A stretch of 64,000 nucleotides of DNA from Synechococcus sp. C9 (GTDB lineage: Bacteria; Cyanobacteriota; Cyanobacteriia; Gloeomargaritales; Gloeomargaritaceae): NCBI RefSeq assembly GCF_022984075.1, contig NZ_JALAAD010000001.1, positions 2,212,455-2,276,454 on the forward strand, read 5' to 3'. A program made the position numbers and the translations under genes. The notes beneath the pieces are model-generated. The model was not told the DNA's origin and made no database searches. It saw nothing but the letters and a program-made list of their open reading frames with translations. The first letter of the stretch is position 1, and each line of letters begins with the position of its first letter. Shown here piece by piece: positions 16,919 to 26,000 of the stretch.

Positions 16919-18538
16919 TCATTGCCCTTCCACAATCACAACGGGTTTGGTGCTACTTTCGAGGACGGCTTGAGACACGGAACCCACCAATACCTCATCC
17001 AGGGGACGATGCCCCCGTTTGCCGATCACAATTTCCGCCACATCATAATCCTGCGCCGCCCGCACAATTTCTTCTGGCACCGAGCCATTGACGACGATGA
17101 ACCGGTAGCGAATATCTGCCAAAATTCGTTTTGCCTGCGCCCGCAGTCGCTCAACCCCTGGCGGGTCATCCATCCGCATCACGTGGAGCACGATCACTTC
17201 CGCATCACTGCGCCGGGCTAACTCTGCCGTTTTGGTCAACACCGGCACCGCCAAAGGAGAGGTATCCACCGCCGCCAGCAGTACAATCCGTTGGGACACC
17301 GCCACCTTAGTCGGGTCAACCTCCCCCCGTGTCAATAGCTTGGGCGCAAAGGTGGGAATTGCCCAGGCTCCCAGGGGTGCTGTGACCAAAATGGAGAGAA
17401 CCGCCACCGCCAAAATGGTTTCCCCTCCAGGGATGCCTTGCGCCAAGGGAATTGCCCCGAGTGCCGCCTGTACCGTTGCTTTAGCGGAATTTCCCGGCAG
17501 TAAAAATAGTCGTTCTTTCCAAGTCCAATTACTTCCTAAAGTAGAAAGATACCAGCCCAAAGAACGCCCAACCAAAGTGCCAATGGCTAATACAACCAAT
17601 CCCACCCCCAGGGTATTGCCCAACACATCCAACTGAATACTCGCACCCAGCAACACAAACAGCATAATTTCAGCAATCACCCACAAACTATCAAAGCCAC
17701 CCCGTAACCGCCGTGCCAACGGGGCATCCATCTCCATCAAAAAAAAGCCCGCACTCATCACTGCCAAATAGCCAGAAAAAACGGGGAAATCTGCCGCTAG
17801 GACGACCAACAAGAGGGTAAAGCCGGTGGCAACTAAAACATCCTGTACCGCATTTTGTGTCCAATTTTGTTTAGCCAATAATGAGATCAACAGATGCGCC
17901 GTCAACCAGCCCAGCCCAACCCCTAACCCAATTTGCCCAAGGATTTGCAACGGCAACAATTGCCAGGGACTCAAGGTGAAACCACCGGGTAAGGTGATCC
18001 CGCCTGCTGTACCCTGAGATAAAAACGCCAGCAGTAAACTAAAGACCAGCAACAGCAACACATCTGACAGCGCACTGCCGGTTAAAATGGCATCTGGAAT
18101 CCCTTTGTTCACGCCCCATCCCAGACTTTTTAGGCGCAACATTCCAGGCACAATCACGGCGGGAGATTCCGCACCAATGACACAACCCAGCAATAGCCCA
18201 GTGGCAAAATCAAATTGGAGCAGACCCATCGCAGCCAGCGCAATGGCGACCGCCTCACCAGCCGCCGGCAAAACCCCTAATCGCAAAGCCACAGTGCCTT
18301 GCTGAGCCAGTTTTTCCCGGTCCAACCCCAGCCCAGCCTTCATCAAAATCACCATCACAGCGATGGTTCGTAGGGAATCCGCCGCATCCAACACCTCCGG
18401 CGCAATCCCATTGCCCAGGGAGGGACCAAGCACAATGCCGACCAATACCATTCCTACCAACGCAGGCATTCGCATTCGGCGTGCGATTTGCCCCACGAAA
18501 AAACCCATCAGTACAATCCCAATCATGCTCTTCAACAT
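16919..18538 (-). CDS. cation:proton antiporter (CPA family) fused to a UspA domain
   Basis: 539 residues. Residues 1-395 hold about 12 membrane segments of a Na+/H+ exchanger domain (MIGIVLMGFFVGQIARRM, GCVIGAESPAVIVPGML, and TGSALSDVLLLLVFSLLLA). Residues about 405-539 are a universal stress protein domain (RIVLLAAVDTSPLAVPVL, VIVLHVMRM, and the nucleotide-site-like IGKRGHRPLDEVLVGSVSQAVL). UspA tails are thought to sense adenine nucleotides and gate transport. ATG 18538 is used. Its 5' end overlaps a doubtful small frame at 18532-18735. Confidence 0.9.
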   Translation of the reverse strand: MLKSMIGIVLMGFFVGQIARRMRMPALVGMVLVGIVLGPSLGNGIAPEVLDAADSLRTIAVMVILMKAGLGLDREKLAQQGTVALRLGVLPAAGEAVAIALAAMGLLQFDFATGLLLGCVIGAESPAVIVPGMLRLKSLGWGVNKGIPDAILTGSALSDVLLLLVFSLLLAFLSQGTAGGITLPGGFTLSPWQLLPLQILGQIGLGVGLGWLTAHLLISLLAKQNWTQNAVQDVLVATGFTLLLVVLAADFPVFSGYLAVMSAGFFLMEMDAPLARRLRGGFDSLWVIAEIMLFVLLGASIQLDVLGNTLGVGLVVLAIGTLVGRSLGWYLSTLGSNWTWKERLFLLPGNSAKATVQAALGAIPLAQGIPGGETILAVAVLSILVTAPLGAWAIPTFAPKLLTRGEVDPTKVAVSQRIVLLAAVDTSPLAVPVLTKTAELARRSDAEVIVLHVMRMDDPPGVERLRAQAKRILADIRYRFIVVNGSVPEEIVRAAQDYDVAEIVIGKRGHRPLDEVLVGSVSQAVLESSTKPVVIVEGQ

Positions 18539-18735
18539 AACGCTACGTTGCCAACGAGTTGGTTTATCAACCTGACTTGTAGCGCCGGATTTGCTTTAGC
18601 CCATACAGACATAGCCCTACCGTTCTGCCACAAGTCGGCACAGTAGGAGCTATCAACCCTAGGAACGTTGTGACAATGCTCAAAACGCTGGGCGGTTTCG
18701 GCGAGCTCCATCGCCATCATCTCTTCTTGTAGCAT
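18532..18735 (-). CDS. small hypothetical frame upstream of the antiporter
   Basis: Up to 67 residues reading MAMELAETAQRFEHCHNVPRVDSS, then LWQNGRAMSVWAKANPALQVRLINQLVGN. The composition looks protein-like (helical N-terminus, LWQNGRAxSVWA). It ends 7 bases inside the antiporter start, which would allow coupling. No ribosome site stands out. I do not recognise it; it could be a remnant. Confidence 0.3.
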   Translation of the reverse strand: MLQEEMMAMELAETAQRFEHCHNVPRVDSSYCADLWQNGRAMSVWAKANPALQVRLINQLVGNVALC

Positions 18736-18918
18736 CCCTGTACCCCCGAAGGAAAGAAACTGACAGCAACACTATCAATCATTGGAATTGTGAGTGAAAT
18801 TTGATACTTAAAAAATCGAGAGTTTCCAGGGAACTTCTGTATTATTGCCACCAAGATTATTTCGCTAAAATGCCTATAATACCCAGAACCAAGGGCGAGG
18901 GAACGGCTAACTTTGAAC
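18736..18918. other. gap with a repeat fragment
   Basis: No supported gene. It holds part of repeat copy 5, which starts at 18876 and runs up to the stop codon of the yqeG gene. Confidence 0.4.
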
Positions 18919-18933
18919 TTATAGAGGTGCCCA
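18876..18933 (+). repeat. interspersed repeat copy 5, short form
   Basis: CCCAGAACCAAGGGCGAGGG is joined directly to ACGGCTAACTTTGAACTTATAG and AGGTGCCC. The GC hairpin of the core is deleted. The right end overlaps the 3' end of the yqeG coding region. Confidence 0.65.
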
Positions 18934-19413
18934 TCTATCAATCAGCCAATCTTCCAAGTTGCGGAGTTTTTGCCAACGGGGGGTCGCAATCGGTTCCACC
19001 AAAACGGTATACATCCCCAGGCGATTCCCCGCTAGGATGTCGGTCAAGCGACGGTCCCCGATCATGGCAGTTTGTTCCGGGGGCAAATTCATCCCCTGCA
19101 AGGCTTGGCGGAGTTTGCGGCGGGAGGGTTTCCCGGCACCACAGAGGTAGGGGCAATGTAACTGCTGGGCAATATCCCCAATCCGTGACTCCAGCAGATT
19201 GTTGCTCACCAACCAGACCGGGCCCAGGGTTTTGAGTTGCTCCATCCAGCCCCCCACCCCCGGCGGAATCACCTGCCCATGAGCGGGCACCAGGGTATCA
19301 TCCACGTCCAAAACAATTCCCCGTATCCCCTGGGAACGGAGGAACCCCACATCCAAATTGGTGATTGGGCCCGGGTGGGTGAAGCGGGGACGCAACAGGT
19401 CTTGCCAGGGCAT
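18919..19413 (-). CDS. YqeG family HAD IIIA-type phosphatase
   Basis: 164 residues. HAD motif I is VLDVDDTLVP (residues about 35-44), motif II is VSNN (about 69), motif III is the Lys in AGKPSRRKLRQAL and motif IV is MIGDRRLTDILAGNRLGM. This is the complete YqeG pattern with both nucleophile-region Asp residues. Substrate unknown in cyanobacteria; related proteins dephosphorylate lipid phosphates such as phosphatidylglycerophosphate, so a membrane-lipid role is possible. It is divergent from the diacylglycerol kinase gene, with 52 bp between starts. Confidence 0.88.
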   Translation of the reverse strand: MPWQDLLRPRFTHPGPITNLDVGFLRSQGIRGIVLDVDDTLVPAHGQVIPPGVGGWMEQLKTLGPVWLVSNNLLESRIGDIAQQLHCPYLCGAGKPSRRKLRQALQGMNLPPEQTAMIGDRRLTDILAGNRLGMYTVLVEPIATPRWQKLRNLEDWLIDRWAPL

Positions 19414-19465
19414 TGGGGAAATGGCTTGCTAAACTATAGGCTAACCGAGTGTGAGGATAACACTT

Positions 19466-19864
19466 ATGATGTCATCGGTTGTGCCTGGCACTCCCCCAAG
19501 CCCTACCCAACGAAGCAATTTGGTGCAGAGTTTTTTCTATGCGGGACAGGGGTTATACTACGCCGCCAGCACGCAACGCAATTTCCGCATCCACCTGGGG
19601 ATCGGCGCAGTGGCGTTGATCTGGGCCGCTGGGGTGCATTTACCTTTAACCCAAACCGCCATCATTGTCCTGACCATTGGCTTGGTGTTGGCCTTGGAAC
19701 TGGTGAATACGGCCCTGGAAGCGGTGGTGGATTTAACCGTGGGGCAAACGTACCATGAACTCGCCCGCATTGCCAAAGACTGTGCCGCCGCCGCCGTTCT
19801 GGTCACGGCCCTGGCCGCCGTGGCTGTGGCAGGGTTATTGCTGGTGCCTGCGTCCCTAACCTAA
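19466..19864 (+). CDS. dgkA: diacylglycerol kinase, DgkA family
   Basis: 132 residues from ATG 19466, with GAGG nine bases upstream; GTG 19451 is inside that region and rejected. The DgkA core is clear: FFYAGQGLYYAASTQRNFRIHL, a membrane segment, ALELVNTALEAVVDL (the catalytic Glu region), then HELARIAKDCAAAAVLV. Three membrane segments are present. DgkA-family enzymes phosphorylate diacylglycerol or undecaprenol at the membrane. It sits head to head with yqeG, another possible lipid-phosphate gene. Confidence 0.9.
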   Translation: MMSSVVPGTPPSPTQRSNLVQSFFYAGQGLYYAASTQRNFRIHLGIGAVALIWAAGVHLPLTQTAIIVLTIGLVLALELVNTALEAVVDLTVGQTYHELARIAKDCAAAAVLVTALAAVAVAGLLLVPASLT

Positions 19865-20361
19865 TCAGCGGGCAGGAAACGCCATTGCCACCAGAGCAAT
19901 CCCCCGGCCACCGTTACCTTCAGCAATTCCAAGCCAAAATAACCGCCGTGTAACAGGTTCATCGTGGCAGGGACGGCTATTTCCTGCATATCTTGATCCA
20001 ACCAGTCCAGGGATAAACCGGTTTCCCCCATCCAGGGGGTCAAAATATAGGTATAGAGCAGAACAATGCCCACCAAAATCCCGGCTAAGGCTAAACCCGG
20101 CCAGTAGCGCTGGGGTTGCCCCAGGGTTTGCGCCAACACACTGGTCATCACCAAAGCCGCACAGAGCAGTTCCGCATGGTTGAACCAGCTAAAGAGCAGA
20201 TAACCAAAACTGGCAAACCCGCTCTGGTGCATCATGCCGCCCCAATAGAGCCCCGGCATCACCAGTACATCCAGTACCAAAGTGGCGCCCAGCCAAAACA
20301 TCAACGTCAAACTGACCACCAGCGGCCAGTAATTGGTAGGTGTAAACAATCGTGGAGTCAT
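19861..20361 (-). CDS. four-helix membrane protein, DUF4149-like
   Basis: 166 residues from ATG 20361 (MTPRLFTPTNYWPLV). Four membrane segments: LVVSLTLMFWLGATLVLDVLV, FGYLLFSWFNHAELLCAALV, GLALAGILVGIVLLYTYILTP and a C-terminal one after LLHGGYFGLELLKV. The layout resembles DUF4149 proteins, but that name is tentative. It overlaps the dgkA stop by 4 bases in convergent orientation. Confidence 0.6.
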   Translation of the reverse strand: MTPRLFTPTNYWPLVVSLTLMFWLGATLVLDVLVMPGLYWGGMMHQSGFASFGYLLFSWFNHAELLCAALVMTSVLAQTLGQPQRYWPGLALAGILVGIVLLYTYILTPWMGETGLSLDWLDQDMQEIAVPATMNLLHGGYFGLELLKVTVAGGLLWWQWRFLPAD

Positions 20362-20596
20362 CGGGTAGGTATGCAATGAAGATTACTTTTATTCTCAGGG
20401 GCAATTCCCGGATTGGCTAGGTTTTGTGAAGCCCCCGTCGTTAAAATTACTGCTTGTTCACAGTGTTTTGAATTTTTAATACTTTCTTCAACTTTATTTT
20501 ATCCCGAAACCCTGGGGGTTTGCCCGCCGTCGGACAGTCATTGGGGCAGAAGTCCGCCTAAGATGGAATTATAAAAATATTCTGGAGTACGTTATC

Positions 20597-20767
20597 ATGG
20601 CTCAACCCAAACCAGTCGGTCCTGCCTCCCAGCCCGTGGGCACCCTGCCTGCCGCCCCGGAACCAGCGGGAGCATTGGTCAAACCCACGAAAGTCGTGAT
20701 GGGACGACCGGTCGCCCCCAATCAGGTTGACCCGCCGGTGGCGGATTTGATGGGTTATTTGGACTAA
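20597..20767 (+). CDS. small Pro-rich protein (56 aa)
   Basis: An ATG at 20597 is preceded by GGAG nine bases upstream. The frame of 57 codons ends at TAA 20767 and reads MAQPKPVGPASQPVGTLPAA, with the C-terminus PPVADLMGYLD. Codon use is GC-rich at third positions like the neighbours. The low-complexity N-terminal half is followed by a conserved-looking tail (KVVMGRPVAPNQ). It precedes the 195-residue gene by 27 bp, probably the same transcript. Function unknown. Confidence 0.6.
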   Translation: MAQPKPVGPASQPVGTLPAAPEPAGALVKPTKVVMGRPVAPNQVDPPVADLMGYLD

Positions 20768-20794
20768 GATTATCGCTCATCTCATGGTCGGTTC

Positions 20795-21382
20795 ATGCCC
20801 TACACTACCCGCGAGTTGATCCAGATTCTGGAGCAGGAATTGCAGGCCAATTGGCAGGGGCAACGCTGGCTTCCTTCGGTGCGGGAGCGGGTGGGTCATG
20901 CGGTGATTGCCCTGGCGATTCCCCCGGAGCGGCTGAGTATGGTGTTTGCGTTTGAGGATTTCCGGGCACAGGTGCATGAATACCAGCGCAGTCAGGGGGT
21001 TTCCGGGGTCATCTGGCGTACCTGTCGGTTTCGGGGGGGAGAAGTGGCGGTGCCGGAGGTGCATGGGCAGTTGTGTGCCATCGAGGGGGACAAGGAGCGG
21101 TTGATGGCCGCCAAAGCGGCGGTGCTGGATTTTTGGTGGCACCATACCCAGGGGCTAAATTTCTGGTGGGTGCATCCGGATACCCGGCCGGTCACGCCTG
21201 CGGAATTGACCCACGCCCTCACCCAGGCGGAATGGTTGGAATTGGATGCCACCCGCACGGAACTGTATTTGGGGTTATGCTGGGGCGACCCACAGGAATA
21301 CCGTTATCAATGGGCACGACCCGCTTCCGGGTGCGACCGGGTAGTGGCGGCGCAGTCCTTACCCCAGGCGATTAAGGTTTAG
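20795..21382 (+). CDS. conserved hypothetical protein (195 aa)
   Basis: Begins MPYTTRELIQILEQELQANW. A soluble protein rich in Trp and Arg, with no signal or membrane segment. Blocks such as WRTCRFRGGEVAVPEVHGQLCAIEGDKERL and LDFWWHHTQGLNFWWVH look conserved. I do not recognise the family. It follows the small gene at 20597. Confidence 0.7.
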   Translation: MPYTTRELIQILEQELQANWQGQRWLPSVRERVGHAVIALAIPPERLSMVFAFEDFRAQVHEYQRSQGVSGVIWRTCRFRGGEVAVPEVHGQLCAIEGDKERLMAAKAAVLDFWWHHTQGLNFWWVHPDTRPVTPAELTHALTQAEWLELDATRTELYLGLCWGDPQEYRYQWARPASGCDRVVAAQSLPQAIKV

Positions 21383-21454
21383 GGGGGCGCTGGAACATTT
21401 AGGTTCCTCAATTCCAGAGGCGGTAAGGTTCATCAAAAAACTCCAATCAGCCAA

Positions 21455-24400
21455 TCAACGCCGTGCCGATTCGGATAACACAGAAACGGGTCGCATTTTA
21501 CGCCCCCGCATATCCTGCAACAACTCCATCAACGCCGGGACAATCGTCGGGGTCAACACGGTAGAAAAAGCCAGCCCCCCCACCAAAGCAATCCCCAACC
21601 CCTGGTACAATTCCGCACCCTGCCCCGGAATCAACGCCAAGGGCAACATCCCCAACACACTCGTACCCGCCGCCATGAAAATCGCCCTCAGCCGGTCTTT
21701 GGTAGCCAAATATAACGATTCCGTGTATTCTTTGCCCTCGTTTTGCAACTGCAAGGCCCGGTCCACCAGCAAAATGGCATTATTCACCACCACCCCGGTC
21801 AAAATCACAAACCCCAACGCCGTAATCATGTCCAGAGGCACATTCATCCCTGGGATCAGATTCACCACCGCCAAGGCGAGTAAGGCCCCACTCATCCCCA
21901 AGGGCACCGTCGCCATGATCACCAACGGATAAATAAACGAACGGTACAGGGCAACCAGCAATAAATAAGTGATCAACAACGACAGCATAAAGGCTTGCCA
22001 CAACTGGCTCACCGTCTCCCGCAAACGGTCCGCCGTACCCGCCAATTCCACCCGATAACCCGCTGGCAATGCCGCCCGCAGGGGTTCCAAGACCTGTTTT
22101 TGCGCCTGTTGCACCACCCGTCCCAGGGGCGCATCGTCCGCCACACTCGCCGTCAACGTCACCGACCGTTCCAAATTCACATGGTTAATGCTGTCCGGCC
22201 CGGTCGTTTCCACCACCTCCGCCACGTCCGCCAACTGTACCCGCTGTCCCCGCCGACCAAACAGGGGCAAGGCTCGTAACTGGGCTGGCGTTTCCACCAA
22301 GACATTTTCTAACTCCACGGTGACATCAAGCTGACGTTTCCCGTCCACAAAGTCCGAGGCTTTGCGCCCCCCCAGCGCCGCTTCCACCAATCCCCCCACA
22401 TCGGCTTCCGACAAGCCCACCTCGCTCAACCGCTCCCGCACCGGCACCACCTGCAATTCCGGGGCACCAAACACATAATCGGAACGCACGCTCCGCACCC
22501 CCGCCAACCCCCGCAGTTCACCGCTGGCTTGCTGACCCAGTTGGTCTAATTTTTCCAAATCCGGGCCGATGATCTGCACCTCAAATTCCTTGCCCGGGTC
22601 CCGGAAAATGGAAATCCGACGGGCATTCATAAACCGATAGCCGGGAAATTGGTTGGACATTTTTTGCAACCGCTCGGTCATGGACTGTAACCCCTGAGCC
22701 GTCGCAAATTCCGGTTTCAAAATCGCCGCAATTGCCCTGCGCCCTGGCCGTTCAATAAACATCACCCGCTCCACCTCCGGCTGTTGCCGCAGAAAATCCC
22801 GTGGCCCCTGGGACAACTGCACCGCCTCCTCAATGCTGGTACCGGGAAACGGCTCCACTGCCCACAGGATTAAATTCCGATTTCCCTCGGGTAAATAATC
22901 CACCGGCGGTAATAATAAAATACTTACAACTATCAAACTGATGGGTACCGCCAGCACCAGCAATCTGCGCCCCCACCGCCCCGCCCCCAGCGACCAGTGC
23001 GCCGTAGTCAGCAAAAACCCTTCCAAGCGCTCCTGCACCGTCCGAAACCGCACGGAAGCCCCCCACACCCACCGTTCCCAGCGGTTGCCAAAGGGGACGA
23101 AATCCGGCTGGTTCAACCGTTGGGCTGACTGGGTATCCAAAAATAACCCGGACAGCATGGGCACTAGGGTCAGAGCGGCAAACAGGGACATCAACACGGC
23201 GGCACTCAGGGCAATGCCAATGTCGGCAAACAACCGCCCGGACTCCCCAGTCACCAACAGCAGGGGAATAAAGACCACCACCGTCGTCAGGGTCGAACCC
23301 AACATCGCCCCCCATACCTCCTGGGTACCGTCAATGGCCGCCCGCAGGACACTTTTGCCCCCCTGCAAATGGGTAAATACGTTTTCAATCACCACGATGG
23401 CATTGTCCACCACCATCCCCACCGCAAAGGCTAAACCCGCCAGACTGATGATATTCAACGACCGTCCCAACCAAGCCATCACGATAAACACAGTGATTAA
23501 CGTTGTGGGAATGGTCAGGGCAATCACCGCCACCGTCCGCAGGGAACCCAAAAATAACAGCAAAACCAGGGTGGCCAACACCGCCCCCGTGAGCAGATTC
23601 ACCTCCACCAACCGCACCGCCTGATTGATGTACTCGCTCTCGTCGTAGTTATAAATGAACCGCACCCCCTGATTTTCCCGCTGGAACTCCTGCTCCAACT
23701 CCCGCACGGTTTGGCGCACTCCCCGGGACACCGCCGGTACATTCGCCCCCACCCGCCGGATGATCCCCACCGCCGCCGCCTGCTGGTCATTGAAATACAA
23801 CGTACTGGTACGCACCTTGCGCCCCATTTGCGCCCGAGCCACATCCCGCAGATAGACTGTCCCCTGGGCATCCCGGCGCAGGACAAATCCTTCCAATTGC
23901 GAGACATCCTGAGAGCGGCTGACGGTACGCACCCGGTATTCCCGGCGCCCCAAATTCAAGGGGCCACCCCGCACATCCCGGTTATGATTCCGCAGGCTGG
24001 TGACCACCTCCTCCACATTCAAATTCCGTTCCGCCAGGGCTTGGGGGTTGACGACCACCTCCACCTCCCGTTCCCGGCCACCGACCACCAAAAATTGCCC
24101 TACCCCCTCCACCCGGCGCAGGCGGGGCACCACCACATCGTCCAGCAAATCCCGGTAGCGGTTGGGGTCGCTGGAAACCCCCTCCTGGGGCGCCATCACC
24201 AGCCAAATCATCGGGGCACTGTTGCCGCCCACCACCTCCACATCCGACGCTCCGGCTTCGGGGGGCAGGTCTTCCGCCTGTTGCAATTTGTTCAACACGT
24301 CCACCAGCCGCAGGTTGACATCCGTCCCCCACGCAAACTCCAGGGAAATGCTACTCGTCCCCGCCCGACTGGCACTTTTCACCTCCTGCACCCCCGGCAC

Positions 24401-24619
24401 CTCCTCCAACACCTCCTCCAAGGGCCGGGTAACCAAATCCTCCACTTCCGCCGGTGCCGCCCCCGGATAGGCAGTGGTGATGGTAATTTCCGGGCGGTCC
24501 CCCCCCGGTTGCAGTTCCAAGGGCAACCCCAGCAAACTGATCACCCCAAACACCGCCAACAGGCAAAACAGCACAAACGTCCCGTGCCGCCACCGTACCG
24601 CCGTTTCAATCCAGTTCAT
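21455..24619 (-). CDS. RND efflux permease
   Basis: 1054 residues, normal for the AcrB/MexF superfamily. N-terminal membrane segment (FVLFCLLAVFGVISLLGLPLEL), the first periplasmic loop with YPGAAPAEVEDLVTRPLEE, and membrane helices 2-6 with GMVVDNAIVVIENV (motif A with the proton-relay Asp pair in GMVVD). A second large loop and helices 8-12 end with GVVVNNAILLVDRA. No periplasmic adaptor or outer-membrane factor is adjacent. Substrate (drug, lipid or metal) cannot be assigned. An upstream gap of 157 bp to pilC holds nothing notable. Confidence 0.93.
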   Translation of the reverse strand: MNWIETAVRWRHGTFVLFCLLAVFGVISLLGLPLELQPGGDRPEITITTAYPGAAPAEVEDLVTRPLEEVLEEVPGVQEVKSASRAGTSSISLEFAWGTDVNLRLVDVLNKLQQAEDLPPEAGASDVEVVGGNSAPMIWLVMAPQEGVSSDPNRYRDLLDDVVVPRLRRVEGVGQFLVVGGREREVEVVVNPQALAERNLNVEEVVTSLRNHNRDVRGGPLNLGRREYRVRTVSRSQDVSQLEGFVLRRDAQGTVYLRDVARAQMGRKVRTSTLYFNDQQAAAVGIIRRVGANVPAVSRGVRQTVRELEQEFQRENQGVRFIYNYDESEYINQAVRLVEVNLLTGAVLATLVLLLFLGSLRTVAVIALTIPTTLITVFIVMAWLGRSLNIISLAGLAFAVGMVVDNAIVVIENVFTHLQGGKSVLRAAIDGTQEVWGAMLGSTLTTVVVFIPLLLVTGESGRLFADIGIALSAAVLMSLFAALTLVPMLSGLFLDTQSAQRLNQPDFVPFGNRWERWVWGASVRFRTVQERLEGFLLTTAHWSLGAGRWGRRLLVLAVPISLIVVSILLLPPVDYLPEGNRNLILWAVEPFPGTSIEEAVQLSQGPRDFLRQQPEVERVMFIERPGRRAIAAILKPEFATAQGLQSMTERLQKMSNQFPGYRFMNARRISIFRDPGKEFEVQIIGPDLEKLDQLGQQASGELRGLAGVRSVRSDYVFGAPELQVVPVRERLSEVGLSEADVGGLVEAALGGRKASDFVDGKRQLDVTVELENVLVETPAQLRALPLFGRRGQRVQLADVAEVVETTGPDSINHVNLERSVTLTASVADDAPLGRVVQQAQKQVLEPLRAALPAGYRVELAGTADRLRETVSQLWQAFMLSLLITYLLLVALYRSFIYPLVIMATVPLGMSGALLALAVVNLIPGMNVPLDMITALGFVILTGVVVNNAILLVDRALQLQNEGKEYTESLYLATKDRLRAIFMAAGTSVLGMLPLALIPGQGAELYQGLGIALVGGLAFSTVLTPTIVPALMELLQDMRGRKMRPVSVLSESARR

Positions 24620-24776
24620 GGCTCGCTCCTGGGGGGATACCGGGGCAAATCATAAAAAAATTCCTAAACTTACCCCAGGGTGTACTCCCCCATGATAAGC
24701 AAGGAATCTTAACTATTGCAAACTGAAATAGTGGTGGGGCACCTCTGTCCCCCGCCCCATCGGTGTTAGGGCTTGA

Positions 24777-26000
24777 TCACTTGATCAGGTCGAAGATTTT
24801 GAACATCGGCAAATACATCGCCACCAGGATCGACCCCACCATCCCCCCCAACACCGCAATCATCATCGGTTCCATGACGCTGGTGAGGGTTTTCACGGCG
24901 GCTTCCACCTCGGATTCGTAGAAATCCGCCACCTTGGTAATCATGGCATCCAATTCCCCGGTTTCCTCCCCGATGCTGATCATCTGAATCGCCATGTTGG
25001 GAAACACATTCGCCTTTTGCAGTGCCAGGGAAATCAAGCCCCCCGACTGAATGTCCTCCCGGGCATCATCAATGGCGTTGGCAATGATCTGATTCCCCGC
25101 CGTATCCCGCACGATTTCCAAAGAAGTCAACACCGGCACCCCGGAACGGGACAGGGAACCAAAGGTACGGCTAAACCGGGCCACCGCATTCTTGCGGATC
25201 AAATCCCCAAAAATCGGCACATTCAAAGCGATCCGGTCAATGATCTCCCGCCCCACCCGGGTGCTGTAGGCCGTCGTGTACCCAAAAGCCGCCCCCGCCA
25301 CCACCGCGGCAATCAACGCCAGGTTGACCGGGTTCCGCATCCACTTACTCAAATCCACCATAAATTGGGTAAAGGCCGGCAATTTCCCCCCCAAGCTCTC
25401 AAAAATCCCCCCGAAAATGGGAATCAAAAACAGCACCATCCCCAAAAACACCCCCACCGCCAGCAGGGTCACCGCAATCGGGTAGGCCATCGCCGATTTG
25501 ATCTGCTGTTCCAATTTGGCCGCATCCTCCAGCAGTTTCGCCAACCGGTTCAGCACCTCATCGAGCACCCCCCCCACTTCCCCGGACTGGATCATCGCCA
25601 CGTACAGATTGTCAAACACCTCCGGGTGCTGGCGCATGGCATCCGACAGGGTACTCCCCTGTTGCACATCCGCACTCACGGCGGCCAGAGCCTTTTTCAT
25701 CTTCGGGTTGGTCTGCTGGTCCACCAAAATCCCCAGCCCCCGCACCAGGGGCACCCCCGCATTCACCAGCGAGGCAAATTGGCGGGAAAAAACCGCCTTA
25801 TCCTTAACCGTAACACTGCTCAAAAAGGAAATATCGAGCTCCGTCTCCATGGGATTAAAGGGTTTAGCCTCCTTAATCTCCAGGACGAACATCCCCTCCT
25901 CCCGGAGCAAAGTCCGGGCATCTTTCATCGTTTCCGCTTTGATCCGGCGTTCCCGGGAACGGCCTTGGGCATCACGGGCACGGGCGACGTAGGTCGGCAT
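24777..26000 (-). CDS. pilC: type IV pilus inner-membrane platform protein
   Basis: 407 residues. Two T2SSF domains (about 65-190 and 270-395) with FSRQFASLVNAGVPLVRGL and FSRTFGSLSRSGVPVL, and three membrane segments. PilC anchors the motors PilB and PilT to the pilus base. The last gene of pilB-pilT-pilC, 50 bp after pilT. Expression could now depend on read-through of the IS inserted upstream in pilT. Confidence 0.95.
   Translation of the reverse strand: MPTYVARARDAQGRSRERRIKAETMKDARTLLREEGMFVLEIKEAKPFNPMETELDISFLSSVTVKDKAVFSRQFASLVNAGVPLVRGLGILVDQQTNPKMKKALAAVSADVQQGSTLSDAMRQHPEVFDNLYVAMIQSGEVGGVLDEVLNRLAKLLEDAAKLEQQIKSAMAYPIAVTLLAVGVFLGMVLFLIPIFGGIFESLGGKLPAFTQFMVDLSKWMRNPVNLALIAAVVAGAAFGYTTAYSTRVGREIIDRIALNVPIFGDLIRKNAVARFSRTFGSLSRSGVPVLTSLEIVRDTAGNQIIANAIDDAREDIQSGGLISLALQKANVFPNMAIQMISIGEETGELDAMITKVADFYESEVEAAVKTLTSVMEPMMIAVLGGMVGSILVAMYLPMFKIFDLIK

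Noticed and set aside
18717-18941. 74-codon minus-strand frame near a repeat
   Set aside because: It consists largely of repeat-family and AT-rich sequence and overlaps the yqeG end.
21455-24619. Assignment of the RND pump as a drug or metal exporter
   Set aside because: No adaptor, outer-membrane channel or regulator is adjacent to support a substrate.
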